Shown piece by piece: positions 15,332-24,459 of a stretch of DNA of 43,074 bases (position 1 is its first letter; every line of letters begins with the position of its first letter). Under the pieces are notes generated by a model, which was not told the origin of the DNA, made no database searches, and saw nothing but the letters and a program-made list of their open reading frames with translations. The DNA is from Clostridia bacterium (GTDB lineage: Bacteria > Bacillota > Clostridia > Oscillospirales > CAG-272). The position numbers and the translations under genes were made by a program. The stretch spans positions 1 through 43,074 of the forward strand of contig JAFQKA010000031.1 of the NCBI GenBank assembly GCA_017397175.1, given 5' to 3'.

Positions 15332-16189
15332 TCAAGCTATGCCGACGATCAGCAATATTGCCATAAGTGCGGCCAGCGCTATGCGGTAGATACCAAATGC
15401 GGAGAAGCTGTGCCGCTTTACAAAGCCCATAAGGAACTTAATGGCAACGACGGAGACCGCGTATGCCACAAGGCATCCGACAATGAGAGCCACCGTCTGC
15501 GGCAAGGTGAATCTTCCGCCGCCAAGGAAAAATTTAAGGACCTTCAACGCCGACGCACCGACCATTGTGGGCAGGGACAGGAAAAAGGAAAACTCTGCCG
15601 CGGTCTTTCTGTCGTACCCAAGGAGCAGGCCGCCCAGGATCGTAGACCCCGAACGCGAGGTGCCCGGCACCAGCGCCAAAACCTGGAAGCAACCCATTCC
15701 GAGAGCTTTTTTGTATGTGATGCCCTCAAGGGTTTCGATGGAAGGCGTTCTTTTTTCGTTGAATTTTTCAACCAAAATGAACAGAACGCCGTAAAGTGCC
15801 AGGGTCACGGTCACGGTGGCAGCGTTGTAAAAATGTGCGTCGAACCAGTCGTCAAAGAGCAGTCCGATGACTGCCGACGGCAGCACCGCAACGATTATTT
15901 TAAGCCAAAGAGAAAAGGTTTTTTTGTTTTCGGAACAGCGCCAAAAACCGCCGTCTGCCTTTTTTGCCACGAATCTTGGCAGTAAGGTCTTGAAATAAAG
16001 GCTCAACACCGCCAGACAAGCTCCGAGCTGTATGACGACCTCGAACATCTCCATATAATTCTCGTCAAACAGAGGAAGGAATTTTTCAAGCAATATCAGA
16101 TGTCCCGTGGAGCTGACGGGCAGCCACTCGGTGATACCTTCCACTATGCCGTAAACAACGGCAATCAACGCTGTGATAAGAATAGTCAT
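15332..16189 (-). CDS. uppP: Undecaprenyl-diphosphatase UppP (BacA)
   Basis: A 285-aa polytopic membrane enzyme that recycles undecaprenyl diphosphate to the monophosphate carrier for cell-wall synthesis; its overexpression classically gives bacitracin resistance. The signature EGITEWLPVSSTGH (residues 17-30) and the second motif PGTSRSGSTI near residue 178 are both intact. About eight membrane segments are predictable. Its ATG overlaps the U32 stop codon by four bases (ATGA), showing translational coupling. Confidence 0.96.
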   Translation of the reverse strand: MTILITALIAVVYGIVEGITEWLPVSSTGHLILLEKFLPLFDENYMEMFEVVIQLGACLAVLSLYFKTLLPRFVAKKADGGFWRCSENKKTFSLWLKIIVAVLPSAVIGLLFDDWFDAHFYNAATVTVTLALYGVLFILVEKFNEKRTPSIETLEGITYKKALGMGCFQVLALVPGTSRSGSTILGGLLLGYDRKTAAEFSFFLSLPTMVGASALKVLKFFLGGGRFTLPQTVALIVGCLVAYAVSVVAIKFLMGFVKRHSFSAFGIYRIALAALMAILLIVGIA

Positions 16190-17442
16190 CTTTCTTCTCC
16201 TGCTCTCATAATATCGCCCACCTTCACCTCAAAAGGAACTCTTGCAAAGAATTTTTGCCCCGGGTGGGGTGCGCTTTCGATTTTTTCTCCCTTGTCCGAA
16301 TAAAGCTCGGTGACAGAGAACGCTCTGCCCGTTTTTGCGGGGGAAATAAGCTCCGCACCGTCGCCTACGCTCACCTTGTTGCGCTGAATGAAGGGATAGA
16401 GCCGCCCGTTTTCATTTTCCTCGGGCGCGATGGGGGTGGTCATGCCATCTGACTCGATAGCCGTGGCAAAATACGCTTTTTCTCGAATATATCCGTTCTC
16501 GGTGCAAAGATTTGCTTCCTCGGTGGATTTGTCAAAATAATAGCCCGTGCAGTACTCCCGGTGGCTGACGCTCTCAAGCTCACGCAGGAGCAGAGGGTCG
16601 AATTTGTAGCCCTCCTTGTCTGCCAGATAGCTGTCAATACCCATGCGGTAAGCGTTTGTAACTACCGCCGTGTAGTACGCACTCTTCATTCTGCCCTCGA
16701 TCTTAAAGGAGTTGATACCGCTTTCGACCAGCTCGGGAATGTGCTCGATGGTACACATATCCTTGGAGCCTAAAATGAAGGTTCCAAGCTCGGTCTGCTC
16801 GATGGGGAGGTGGATATCGGGACGCTTTTCCTCGGTGATGGTGTAATTCCAGCGGCAGGGCTGGGTGCAGGCACCGCGGTTAGCGTCTCTGCCCGTCAGA
16901 TAATTTGAGAGAGTGCAGCGTCCGCTGTACGAGACGCACATAGAGCCGTGAATGAACGCTTCAAGCTCGATATCTGCGGGGATTTCCGCGCGGATGTGGC
17001 GGATCTCCTCAAGGGTCAGCTCTCTTGCCAGAACAACTCTTTTGGCACCGAGCCGTGCATAAGCCTTCACCGCCGCCGCACTGACGGCACTTGCCTGAGT
17101 GGAAACGTGGATCTCCATGTCGGGAAGGATCTCTTTTATTGTGTCCATGACGCCCATGTCAGCAACGATCATGGCGTCGATGCCCGATCCGCGCAGGGAT
17201 TCGAGATAACGTCTCAGGTGGGGGTATTCGTATCCTCTCGGCATGGTATTGACGGTCAGGTACAGCTTTTTTCCACGTTCGTGAGTATATTTTGCTGCCT
17301 CAAACAGCTCTTCGACGGTAAAATTATCCGCCGCACTTCTCATGCCGAACATATTTCCCGCCAGATATACCGCATCCGCGCCGTAAAGCAGAGCCGCGCG
17401 CAGCTTTTCAAAATTGCCCGCAGGGGATAAAAGTTCAATCAT
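16186..17442 (-). CDS. Peptidase U32-family protein
   Basis: A 418-aa protein beginning MIELLSPAGNFEKLRAAL, the standard U32 start, with GADAVYLAG following and the signature EAFIHGSMCVSYSGRCTLSNY near residue 165, then NRGACTQPCRW, whose cysteines are typical of the family. Members act as collagenase-like proteases or, in enterobacteria, in RNA hydroxylation (RlhA/TrhP), so the true reaction here is open. The ATG at 17442 follows GGAG at 5 bases. It is the first gene of an eight-gene operon; no clear promoter was found in the repeat-rich gap upstream. Confidence 0.9.
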   Translation of the reverse strand: MIELLSPAGNFEKLRAALLYGADAVYLAGNMFGMRSAADNFTVEELFEAAKYTHERGKKLYLTVNTMPRGYEYPHLRRYLESLRGSGIDAMIVADMGVMDTIKEILPDMEIHVSTQASAVSAAAVKAYARLGAKRVVLARELTLEEIRHIRAEIPADIELEAFIHGSMCVSYSGRCTLSNYLTGRDANRGACTQPCRWNYTITEEKRPDIHLPIEQTELGTFILGSKDMCTIEHIPELVESGINSFKIEGRMKSAYYTAVVTNAYRMGIDSYLADKEGYKFDPLLLRELESVSHREYCTGYYFDKSTEEANLCTENGYIREKAYFATAIESDGMTTPIAPEENENGRLYPFIQRNKVSVGDGAELISPAKTGRAFSVTELYSDKGEKIESAPHPGQKFFARVPFEVKVGDIMRAGEER

Positions 17443-17855
17443 AAAATCTCCAAAAATACGAGGGTTATTGTTCAAAAAACGGAGGTGTTTAACCGACGTT
17501 TTTTCCTTTTAGTTTGGGGGGTCCAGGCCCCTTTTCAAAGGGGCTTGGGAACATTTCGGCGTTTCTTTTTGCCAAGCTTTTTCTTTGCGCCTGTGGCATC
17601 AAAGAAAAAGCGGGTTTTAAGAATCGGTGATCTTCACCGCCGTTGATGAGCCGAAAAACTCTATTTACAGTTTTGCTGGAGTAAAGTTATCCGTGATCGT
17701 TTCCCCACTTTTCTTTTGATGCCACAGGCGCAAAAGAAAAGTTCCCAAAAGAAAACGCCGATGGGGAAATTTTCGCCCTCTGCGGAGGGCGAGGAGGTCT
17801 CCGCGACCTCCACCGCGCAAGCTTTTGAAAAAGCTTGACCAAAACTTTCAAATCG
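17443..17855. repeat. Repeat-rich gap between U32 gene and recG
   Basis: The 413-bp gap contains no gene. A 38-base hairpin repeat at 17511-17548 is identical to 20122-20159. A long imperfect inverted repeat pairs 17554-17614 with 17703-17762, with a perfect 17-base core (17587-17603 and 17715-17731). Three small hairpins follow at 17775-17840 (CGCCCTC/GAGGGCG, GAGGTC/GACCTC, CAAGCTTTT/AAAAGCTTG). The last ones may end recG transcription. Confidence 0.8.
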
Positions 17856-19967
17856 TCAGTCTCCCGCATCCATTTTCTCGCACCACTCTCTCGCATCGGC
17901 GAACGCCGCTTGCATAAGAGATGCGTCCGAGCACATATCAGCCAGGCGGAAGCGCAGTCCGCCGCTCTGTCTGAAGCCCGTGGATGCCGAGGCAATAAAA
18001 TCTCCGGGGCCTCTCATTTCAAGATCTCGCTCGGCTATATCAAAACCGCTGTAAGTAGTCTTCATTATGTTCAGCCGATGGGCGGAGGCTTCCTTTTGCT
18101 CGCCGTCAGGCTCACCCGACACCAAAATGCAATAGGATTTTCTCGCACCGCGGCCAACGCGTCCGCGGAGCTGGTGGAGCTGAGACAGACCGAATCGCTC
18201 GGCGTTCTCCACTATCATCAGAGAGGCGTTTGGTACGTTCACGCCGACTTCAATGACGGTGGTGGAAACGAGAATATCTATCTCGCCTGCGGCAAAATCG
18301 CACATGATGCGGTCTTTTTCCGCGGCCTTCAGCTTGCCGTGGACAAATTCAATGCGAAGCTCCGGCATCTTTGCGCGAAGCTCATCGCAGTAGGTGACTG
18401 CCGCTTTCAGGGGTGTTTTTGCGGGTCGCTCGATGACCTCACCCGTGAAAATATCAATATCGAAAAGTCCGACCTCGCCTACCTCGTTCTCCTTTTCGGG
18501 GGAGTCCTCCACCGCGGGGCAGACTATATACACCTGACCGCCCTCGCTTACCTGCTTTTCAATGAATTTATCAAGCCTTGCCCGATAAGATTCGTCAACG
18601 GCAAAGGTGTCCACCTTCTGCCGACCCGGGGGCATTTCGTCAAGTATCGACACGTCCAGGTCGCCGTAAAGGGTCAGGGCAAGGGTTCGGGGGATCGGTG
18701 TGGCCGACATAACAAGGTTATGCACGTGCTCACCTTTTTTTGTCAGCGCGTCCCGCTGATTTATGCCGAAACGGTGCTGTTCGTCGGTGATCACGATGCC
18801 CAGGTTCTCAAATCTTACCGCATCGGAAATGAGTGCGTGAGTGCCGATGACAACGTCTATCCTCTCGTCGCTCTCGCCCGAAATTGCTTGGTATATCTTC
18901 TTTTTGCGAGACTGCGGAGTTGAACCGGTCAGCAGAGCCACGTTGATGCCGAGCTTTCCGAAAAGCTCGGAAACGTCATCGTAGTGCTGATTTGCCAGGA
19001 TCTCGGTGGGGGCCATAAGTGCGGCTCTGCGTCCGCTGCGGACCGCAAAAAGCATTGCAGCCATGGCACAGACGGTCTTTCCGCTTCCTACGTCGCCCAC
19101 GATTATCCTCTGCATAGGGACGTCTGTTTTCATGTCCCGTTGAATTTCCTCAACGACACGTTTTTGTGCGCCCGTGAGATCGTATGGAAGAAGTGCGGCA
19201 AGTTCGTGTGCGTCGCCCTTTTCACATGCGGGCGCACCGCGCCGGCGTTCGGTTTTTTTCTTTGAAAGCAGGGACAGAGCGAAATCAAAAAACTCGCCGT
19301 AGATTAGTCTGCGCTTTGCCGCCGCAAGACTGCGGTAATCAGCGGGGAAATGTATATTTTTCTGTGCAAATGCCAGGGTTGGGAGCTTGTTTTTGACGAG
19401 ATATTCGGAGGGAATGGGGTCCTCCTGTCCGATGCTTGCCCGTCGAAGAGCTTCTTGCACGTAGCCTGTTACGGCCTTTTGGGATAGTCCCTCGCAGAGA
19501 GGGTAGACAGAAACGAACGGAGGCAGTTTTTCGGGGTGCTGTTCGTCGTAGCGTTCCGCGGCAGGAGAGGACAGCTCGAATTTTTTGCCTTTCTTCTCCA
19601 CCTTGCCAAAGAAGCGGTAGGTCGCGCCAAGCTCGAAGAAGCTTTTTAGATAATCCTGATTAAAAAATGTTATTTCCGCCACGCCCGATTCGTCATAGGC
19701 TCGGAATTTAAGCAGGTTCATGCCGCGCTTGATCCGTGCCACTTTCGGCTCGGTGCCGACGGTCAGCAGGGTCGCCTGCTTTTCGCCGTAAATGCAATTT
19801 TCAAGGAGCTTTACGTCTCCTCGGTGCTCGTATGCGCGGGGATAGTGCAAAAGCAGGTCGTTTACCTTTTCGATACCCAGCTTCGCAAGTGCCGCCGCGC
19901 GGACTTTTCCAACTCCTGAGATATCTGTGACGGGAGCGTTGAGAGAATTATCGTTTTTTATTTCCAT
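17856..19967 (-). CDS. recG: ATP-dependent DNA helicase RecG
   Basis: A 703-aa branch-migration helicase that remodels stalled forks and Holliday junctions. The N-terminal wedge (OB-fold) domain covers about residues 60-200, including GVGKVRAAALAKLGI. Motif I is VGDVGSGKT near residue 292, motif II DEQH near residue 395, and the Arg-rich motif VI is QLRGRVGRG near residue 622. Length is normal for the family. The ATG at 19967 has AAGGA 9 bases upstream. It stands between two repeat-rich gaps and is probably transcribed alone. Confidence 0.97.
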   Translation of the reverse strand: MEIKNDNSLNAPVTDISGVGKVRAAALAKLGIEKVNDLLLHYPRAYEHRGDVKLLENCIYGEKQATLLTVGTEPKVARIKRGMNLLKFRAYDESGVAEITFFNQDYLKSFFELGATYRFFGKVEKKGKKFELSSPAAERYDEQHPEKLPPFVSVYPLCEGLSQKAVTGYVQEALRRASIGQEDPIPSEYLVKNKLPTLAFAQKNIHFPADYRSLAAAKRRLIYGEFFDFALSLLSKKKTERRRGAPACEKGDAHELAALLPYDLTGAQKRVVEEIQRDMKTDVPMQRIIVGDVGSGKTVCAMAAMLFAVRSGRRAALMAPTEILANQHYDDVSELFGKLGINVALLTGSTPQSRKKKIYQAISGESDERIDVVIGTHALISDAVRFENLGIVITDEQHRFGINQRDALTKKGEHVHNLVMSATPIPRTLALTLYGDLDVSILDEMPPGRQKVDTFAVDESYRARLDKFIEKQVSEGGQVYIVCPAVEDSPEKENEVGEVGLFDIDIFTGEVIERPAKTPLKAAVTYCDELRAKMPELRIEFVHGKLKAAEKDRIMCDFAAGEIDILVSTTVIEVGVNVPNASLMIVENAERFGLSQLHQLRGRVGRGARKSYCILVSGEPDGEQKEASAHRLNIMKTTYSGFDIAERDLEMRGPGDFIASASTGFRQSGGLRFRLADMCSDASLMQAAFADAREWCEKMDAGD

Positions 19968-20183
19968 ATGTTCCCGTCCTTTCGTGTGGTTTTCACCGCC
20001 AATAGCATAAAATTTTGGTCAAGCTTTTTCACAGCAACTTTAGTTGCCAAAGAAAAAGCGGGTATTCGGTTTCCGTGAGCCTTCAAAAACGATGTTGTTC
20101 AGACATCGTTTTTGCAAGCTTAGTTTGGGGGGTCCAGGCCCCTTTTCAAAGGGGCTTGGTGGGGGATCCTTTTTAAAAGGTGG
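19968..20183. repeat. Repeat-rich gap upstream of recG
   Basis: It contains a GCTTTTTC/GAAAAAGC hairpin (about 20023-20060) related to the one at 17577-17611, a short hairpin CGATGT/ACATCG with T run at 20092-20115 also found twice near 27.4 kb, and the 38-base repeat at 20122-20159 identical to 17511-17548. No recG promoter was recognised. Confidence 0.75.
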
Positions 20184-20720
20184 TTAGAATCTTACCTTCG
20201 TTTCTGTGGTTGCCGCGGCGTTGTAGAATCGGCAGATCTTGAGGAACTTTTCGGTTGCCTCAAAGTAAACGGCGATTTTTTTGCCGTCCGATTCCGAAAG
20301 CAGGAAATATCCGTCCTCGGCACCGTCAAAGGAACGGCAATCTATCGTTTTTTCGGGCGCGAAGCGGTCGATGAGGTGGGTGTATTTATCGTTTGCGGGA
20401 GCGATGGTAACGCAGTCCTTTATTTTGACCTCGCAGAGCTTTTTTCTTGAGCGGTTTCCGTAAATCGCCGCAAAGGTCACGGAGCCGGACACTACGCTAT
20501 ATTCAAATTCCACCTGCACGTATCTCCACGTGAAGAAGATCGCCATCCAAAGGGTCACGGGGCAAAGTGCCAGCAGAGGGAACATCTTGGTTGCAAAGCC
20601 GAAGATAAGCCATGCTATGACAAAAAGGATATAAAAGAGAATAAGTCCCACCTTGCGCAGTACCTTTGCGCCTTTCAATTTTTGATCTACCACGTATTCG
20701 TAAGTGTTAAATTCGTTCAC
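20184..20720 (-). CDS. Small membrane protein, DUF6106-like
   Basis: A 178-aa protein with two adjacent membrane helices (about residues 23-65) and a C-terminal cytoplasmic domain with aromatic and charged residues. It resembles the Firmicutes family of unknown function DUF6106; this assignment is from memory of its layout. I take GTG at 20720 as the start because GGAG lies 6 bases upstream; TTG at 20732 would include that site. It has its own promoter. No function can be given. Confidence 0.72.
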   Translation of the reverse strand: MNEFNTYEYVVDQKLKGAKVLRKVGLILFYILFVIAWLIFGFATKMFPLLALCPVTLWMAIFFTWRYVQVEFEYSVVSGSVTFAAIYGNRSRKKLCEVKIKDCVTIAPANDKYTHLIDRFAPEKTIDCRSFDGAEDGYFLLSESDGKKIAVYFEATEKFLKICRFYNAAATTETKVRF

Positions 20721-20751
20721 AACAGTCTCCAAAGATATAAATATTCATTAT

Positions 20752-20780
20752 ATTTTATCATATATAAGAGACTTTTTCAA
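20752..20780 (-). promoter_or_regulatory. Promoter of the DUF6106-like gene
   Basis: TTGAAA (20775-20780) and TAAAAT (20752-20757) are 17 bases apart on the minus strand. Confidence 0.65.
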
Positions 20781-20810
20781 GTGGATTTGGACAAATTTAC
20801 GCTTTACCCC

Positions 20811-20839
20811 TTGAAATTTTTGTATTTGTAGTGTAAAAT
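20811..20839 (+). promoter_or_regulatory. Promoter of the ACT/UPF0210 operon
   Basis: TTGAAA (20811-20816) and TAAAAT (20834-20839) have a 17-base spacer. The ACT-domain gene starts 34 bases downstream. Confidence 0.72.
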
Positions 20840-20873
20840 AAGCGCTGAATACTTTATTGAGAGGTTGCAAATT

Positions 20874-21143
20874 ATGAAAGCAGTAATAACCGTAACGGGT
20901 AAAGATGCAATGGGCATCATTGCCAAGGTCAGCGCGGAGTGCGCGGACAAGGGCGCAAACATCGTGGAGATCACCCAGAGCGTTCTCAGCGAATATTTCG
21001 CTATGATCATGATCGCTGACATCGACAGTCTGAAAATCCCCTTCTCGGATTTCGTCGACAGCTTGGACGAGATCGGCAAGTCTGCGGGACTGGTGATAAA
21101 CACCATGCACGAGGACATCTTCAGCACCATGCACCACGTTTGA
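20874..21143 (+). CDS. ACT domain-containing protein (UPF0237 type)
   Basis: An 89-aa protein made of a single ACT domain, starting MKAVITVTGKDAMGIIAKVSAEC, the usual ligand-binding edge, and ending in HEDIFSTMHHV. The ATG at 20874 follows GAGAGG. Stand-alone ACT proteins of this family nearly always precede a UPF0210 gene, as here, 17 bases upstream. It is presumably an amino-acid-sensing regulatory subunit for that protein; the ligand is unknown. Confidence 0.9.
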   Translation: MKAVITVTGKDAMGIIAKVSAECADKGANIVEITQSVLSEYFAMIMIADIDSLKIPFSDFVDSLDEIGKSAGLVINTMHEDIFSTMHHV

Positions 21144-21160
21144 TGAGGTGAAACAGAAAA

Positions 21161-22519
21161 ATGCTTAACGTATCCGATATTCTTGAAACAATAAATATGA
21201 TACGGGAGGAAAACCTGGATATCCGAACCATAACCATGGGCATTTCCCTCCTTGACTGCGTGTCGGACGACGAGAACGTCCTGTGCGACCGCATTTATGA
21301 CAAAATAACGAAAAGCGCGGAAAATCTCGTTTCCGTGGGCTGCGATATCGAAAAACAGTACGGCGTGCCGATCGTGAATAAGCGCGTTTCGGTAACTCCC
21401 GTTTCCTTGGTTGGCGGCAGGATCTCCTCCGATGGCTACGTGAAGGTGGCAAAGGCGCTTCAGAGGGCCGCGGAGACTCTTGGCATCAACTTTATCGGAG
21501 GCTTTTCCGCCCTTGTTCATAAGGGAATGACACCCGCTGACAGAAATCTGATCAATGCCATTCCTCAGGCTCTTTGCGAGACCGAGCTTGTATGCTCTTC
21601 GGTAAACGTGGCATCTACCAAGGCGGGTATCAACATGGACGCCATTTCTGTCATGGGCGACGTTATAAAGGAGACTGCTTACATAACGAGAGACCGCGGC
21701 TCCATCGGCTGTGCCAAGCTTGTGGTGTTTGCAAACGCCGCCGAGGACAATCCTTTTATGGCAGGCGCATTCCATGGCGTAGGCGAGCCTGACAGAGTTA
21801 TAAACGTGGGCGTTTCCGGCCCCGGCGTTGTCAGCTCCGCTATTGCAAGAGCCGGCGACTGCGACCTTTCCGAGCTTGCGGACATTATCAAAAAGACGGC
21901 TTTCAAGATCACCCGTGTAGGTCAGCTTGTGGCACACGAGGCGGCGAGCCGTCTGAATACTCCTTTCGGCATAATCGACCTTTCCTTGGCGCCCACGCCT
22001 GCCGTGGGTGACTCGGTGGCGCACATTCTCGAGAACATGGGTCTTGAGATCTGCGGAACTCACGGAACAACTGCGGCGCTTGCAATGCTCAATGACGCGG
22101 TGAAGAAGGGCGGCGTTATGGCGTCCTCTCACGTGGGCGGACTTTCGGGCGCGTTTATTCCCGTTTCCGAGGACGCGGGCATGATAAATGCAGTTCAGCA
22201 GGGCGCGCTTTCTATCGAAAAGCTTGAGGCCATGACCGCCGTTTGCTCGGTTGGTCTTGACATGATAGCGATTCCCGGTGACACCTCAAAGGACGTTATC
22301 TGCGGTATTATCGCGGATGAAATTTCCATTGGTGTAGCAAACACGAAGACCACCGCAGTGCGTGTTATTCCCGCATACGGCAAGACGGTGGGCGACGACG
22401 TGAACTTTGGCGGACTTCTGGGTCACGCTCCCGTGATCGCGCTCCGCGATGCTTCCCCCGCCAAATTTATTGCCCGCGGCGGACGTATCCCCGCGCCTAT
22501 CCACAGCTTGAAAAACTGA
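21161..22519 (+). CDS. UPF0210 / PFL family protein
   Basis: A 452-aa cytoplasmic protein of the UPF0210 (DUF711, PFL-like) family, recognised by [20 protein letters not shown] at the start, [13 protein letters not shown] near residue 145, and the Gly-rich C-terminus with GLLGHAPVI. The name reflects a structural likeness to pyruvate-formate lyase; no glycyl-radical loop is evident and no reaction is established. It is paired with the ACT-domain gene and is followed by a strong hairpin. Confidence 0.92.
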   Translation: MLNVSDILETINMIREENLDIRTITMGISLLDCVSDDENVLCDRIYDKITKSAENLVSVGCDIEKQYGVPIVNKRVSVTPVSLVGGRISSDGYVKVAKALQRAAETLGINFIGGFSALVHKGMTPADRNLINAIPQALCETELVCSSVNVASTKAGINMDAISVMGDVIKETAYITRDRGSIGCAKLVVFANAAEDNPFMAGAFHGVGEPDRVINVGVSGPGVVSSAIARAGDCDLSELADIIKKTAFKITRVGQLVAHEAASRLNTPFGIIDLSLAPTPAVGDSVAHILENMGLEICGTHGTTAALAMLNDAVKKGGVMASSHVGGLSGAFIPVSEDAGMINAVQQGALSIEKLEAMTAVCSVGLDMIAIPGDTSKDVICGIIADEISIGVANTKTTAVRVIPAYGKTVGDDVNFGGLLGHAPVIALRDASPAKFIARGGRIPAPIHSLKN

Positions 22520-22575
22520 TTGCCTTCCCTTTGGAAGGGGTTGGGATTCAAACCGATATATCATAAAACGAAACC

Positions 22576-22627
22576 AAACGGCGCATATAGTCTGAGCTTC
22601 GAATTTCTCGGACTATATGCGCCGTTT
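22576..22627. terminator. 21-bp hairpin terminator
   Basis: AAACGGCGCATATAGTC and its exact complement, extended by TGAG/CTCG, form a 21-bp stem with a 10-base loop between the convergent UPF0210 and pfkA genes. A degenerate copy of the sequence lies near 27547-27590. Confidence 0.88.
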
Positions 22628-22654
22628 TCACGTCGTTTTTGTTTTTAAAAAGAA

Positions 22655-23734
22655 TTATTTTGCCATTTCAAGGGAAAGATCGTAGAGCTTCTTGATGTTA
22701 GCGGAACGGATAGCGCAGGTCGCTTTCATAGAACCGATCTCCTCGGGTGTAAAGCGGTCAAGGTCACCATCCTTCAAGGTGTTCTTGTACATACGGTCAA
22801 GTACCAGCGCATAGTTGATGTCAACAGGTACGATCTGAGAGTTGATCTCGCAGATGACCTTGTTGCTCTCACCTGCAAGCAGGAGCTTTACTGCCATGTC
22901 ACCCATTCTGGAAGCCGCCAGACGGTCGCGGAGGGTAGGCTTGCCGCCGCGAACGATATAACCGAGACGGTCAAACTTTGTCTCAATTCCCGTTCTCTCC
23001 TCGATGATCTTAACAAGCGACTCGGAGAAATGTGTTCCGTCGGGATTGAAAACGCCCTCGGCAACAACTATAATATGGCTTCTCTTGCCGTTTTCTTTCA
23101 TCTTCAGGATCTTTTCGATGCAGGCCTCAAGATCAAACTTGATCTCGGGGATAACAACAGCCGTCGCGCCTGCGGCAATACCGACGTTCAGAGCGATCTG
23201 ACCGCAGTTACGACCCATAACCTCAACTACCATGCAGCGAGCGTGAGACTCGATGGTGTCGTGGATACAGTCGATAGCGTTGAGCGCTGTGTTCATAGCG
23301 GTGTCAAAGCCTACCGCATAGTCGGTAGCCGTAATATCGTTGTCGATAGTACCCGTTACGCCGATGGTGGGGATACCGTGATTTGTAAGATCGGTAGCAC
23401 CGCGAAAAGTTCCGTCGCCGCCTATGGCAACGATAGCGTCGATCTCGTTCTTTTTGCAGGTCTCAATAGCCTTTGCGATACCCTCGGGGGTCTTGAACTC
23501 GGGGCAACGGTCGGTGAACAGGAAGGAACCGCCTGTGTAAACGATATTTGAAACGCTTCGAGCGGAAAGCTCGATGAGCTCGTTGTGGATAAGTCCGCTG
23601 TAACCGCCCTTGATACCAACGACCTCAAGTCCGTCGTCGATCGCGGAGCGCGCGATAGCGCGGATGGCCGCATTCATGCCGGGAGCGTCGCCGCCCGATG
23701 TGAGAACTCCTATTTTTCTGAATTTCTTTGCCAT
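22655..23734 (-). CDS. pfkA: ATP-dependent 6-phosphofructokinase
   Basis: A 359-aa glycolytic enzyme converting fructose-6-phosphate to the 1,6-bisphosphate. TSGGDAPGMNAAIRA near residue 10 binds nucleotide; GGDGTFRGA carries the Gly typical of ATP users rather than the Asp of pyrophosphate users; GTIDNDI holds the catalytic Asp. The ATG at 23734 has GGAG 6 bases upstream; a further ATG at 23746 would include that site and is unlikely. The C-terminus is somewhat longer than the 320-residue norm. Confidence 0.96.
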   Translation of the reverse strand: MAKKFRKIGVLTSGGDAPGMNAAIRAIARSAIDDGLEVVGIKGGYSGLIHNELIELSARSVSNIVYTGGSFLFTDRCPEFKTPEGIAKAIETCKKNEIDAIVAIGGDGTFRGATDLTNHGIPTIGVTGTIDNDITATDYAVGFDTAMNTALNAIDCIHDTIESHARCMVVEVMGRNCGQIALNVGIAAGATAVVIPEIKFDLEACIEKILKMKENGKRSHIIVVAEGVFNPDGTHFSESLVKIIEERTGIETKFDRLGYIVRGGKPTLRDRLAASRMGDMAVKLLLAGESNKVICEINSQIVPVDINYALVLDRMYKNTLKDGDLDRFTPEEIGSMKATCAIRSANIKKLYDLSLEMAK

Positions 23735-23819
23735 AATATACTCCATTCCGCCGCCACGTGGACGGCAAGGTTAATTACAATATGCAGGATCGTTAACAAT
23801 TACACAATCCTGAATTTTA

Positions 23820-23848
23820 ATTTTACATCATATTAAAGGAAAAATCAA
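23820..23848 (-). promoter_or_regulatory. Promoter of pfkA
   Basis: TTGATT (23843-23848) and TAAAAT (23820-23825) with 17 bases between, giving a leader of about 80 bases that contains a small GCCG/CGGC hairpin. The -35 box overlaps one arm of the bioY terminator. Confidence 0.72.
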
Positions 23849-23888
23849 GAGGATTTTCCAATTTCTCATGTAAAATCCTTGATTTTTC
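23839..23888 (-). terminator. Probable terminator of bioY
   Basis: An inverted repeat of AAAAATCAAGGATTTT pairs the end of bioY (23872-23888) with 23839-23857, with one extra base in one arm and a T run on the minus strand. Confidence 0.6.
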
Positions 23889-24459
23889 ATACTTTTCGGG
23901 GATTTTTGCTCAGTTCTGTCCTCAAACGTGACCAAATAAGCCGAGAAAAAAGAACCGCGCCCACACATTTGATGGCGTCAAAGGGCAGAAAAGGCAGAAC
24001 GCAGATGCTCAGCAGTTCACCCGAAAAAGGAACGTTTGACGAAACAGCGAACCAAACCGTACCCATAATATACCCAAAGATCACCGACAAAAAACAGCCT
24101 GTCAACGAGAGCAAAAATCCCTGTCGGCGGCTTCGTCCCAAGGTGGAAAATGCCCCCGAAAGCGCCGCTGACGGAATGTATGAAAGAACAAAACCTCCCG
24201 TAGGCGAGAGAATATGTCCGATCCCACTCATGCCGCCTCCAAAAACGGGTAATCCGATGACGCCCGCCGCAACAAAGACCGCCGCTGATACCGTGCCTCG
24301 CACACCGCCCAACACGCACGCCGCCGTCATCACCGCGAAATTGCACAGTGAAAGGGGAACGGAGCCGATCGGCAGGGTAAAGGGCGAAACGACGCATAAG
24401 ACTGCCGCAAAAAGCGAGCACAGGACAATATCCCGAACGGAGAAAGATCTTCCCGCCAT
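23887..24459 (-). CDS. bioY: Biotin transporter S component BioY
   Basis: A 190-aa membrane protein of the ECF-type biotin transporter family with about six helices. The motif SPTGGFVLSYIPSAAL matches the conserved (G/S)PTGGY region and the N-terminus has the usual ALxAALxxV-like helix. The ATG at 24459 overlaps the stop of the upstream AraC gene (TAATG), so the two are translationally coupled. The energising EcfAAT components are not in the window. The pairing with an AraC regulator rather than BirA is unusual. Confidence 0.88.
   Translation of the reverse strand: MAGRSFSVRDIVLCSLFAAVLCVVSPFTLPIGSVPLSLCNFAVMTAACVLGGVRGTVSAAVFVAAGVIGLPVFGGGMSGIGHILSPTGGFVLSYIPSAALSGAFSTLGRSRRQGFLLSLTGCFLSVIFGYIMGTVWFAVSSNVPFSGELLSICVLPFLPFDAIKCVGAVLFSRLIWSRLRTELSKNPRKV

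Noticed and set aside
17835..18923. A 362-codon open frame opposite recG
   Set aside because: It overlaps the conserved helicase domain of recG and starts in the repeat-rich gap without a ribosome site.
20804..22132. A 442-codon open frame on the minus strand opposite the UPF0210 gene
   Set aside because: It lies wholly over a well-recognised gene, is rich in His, Arg and Cys as antisense frames are, and has no family resemblance or ribosome site.
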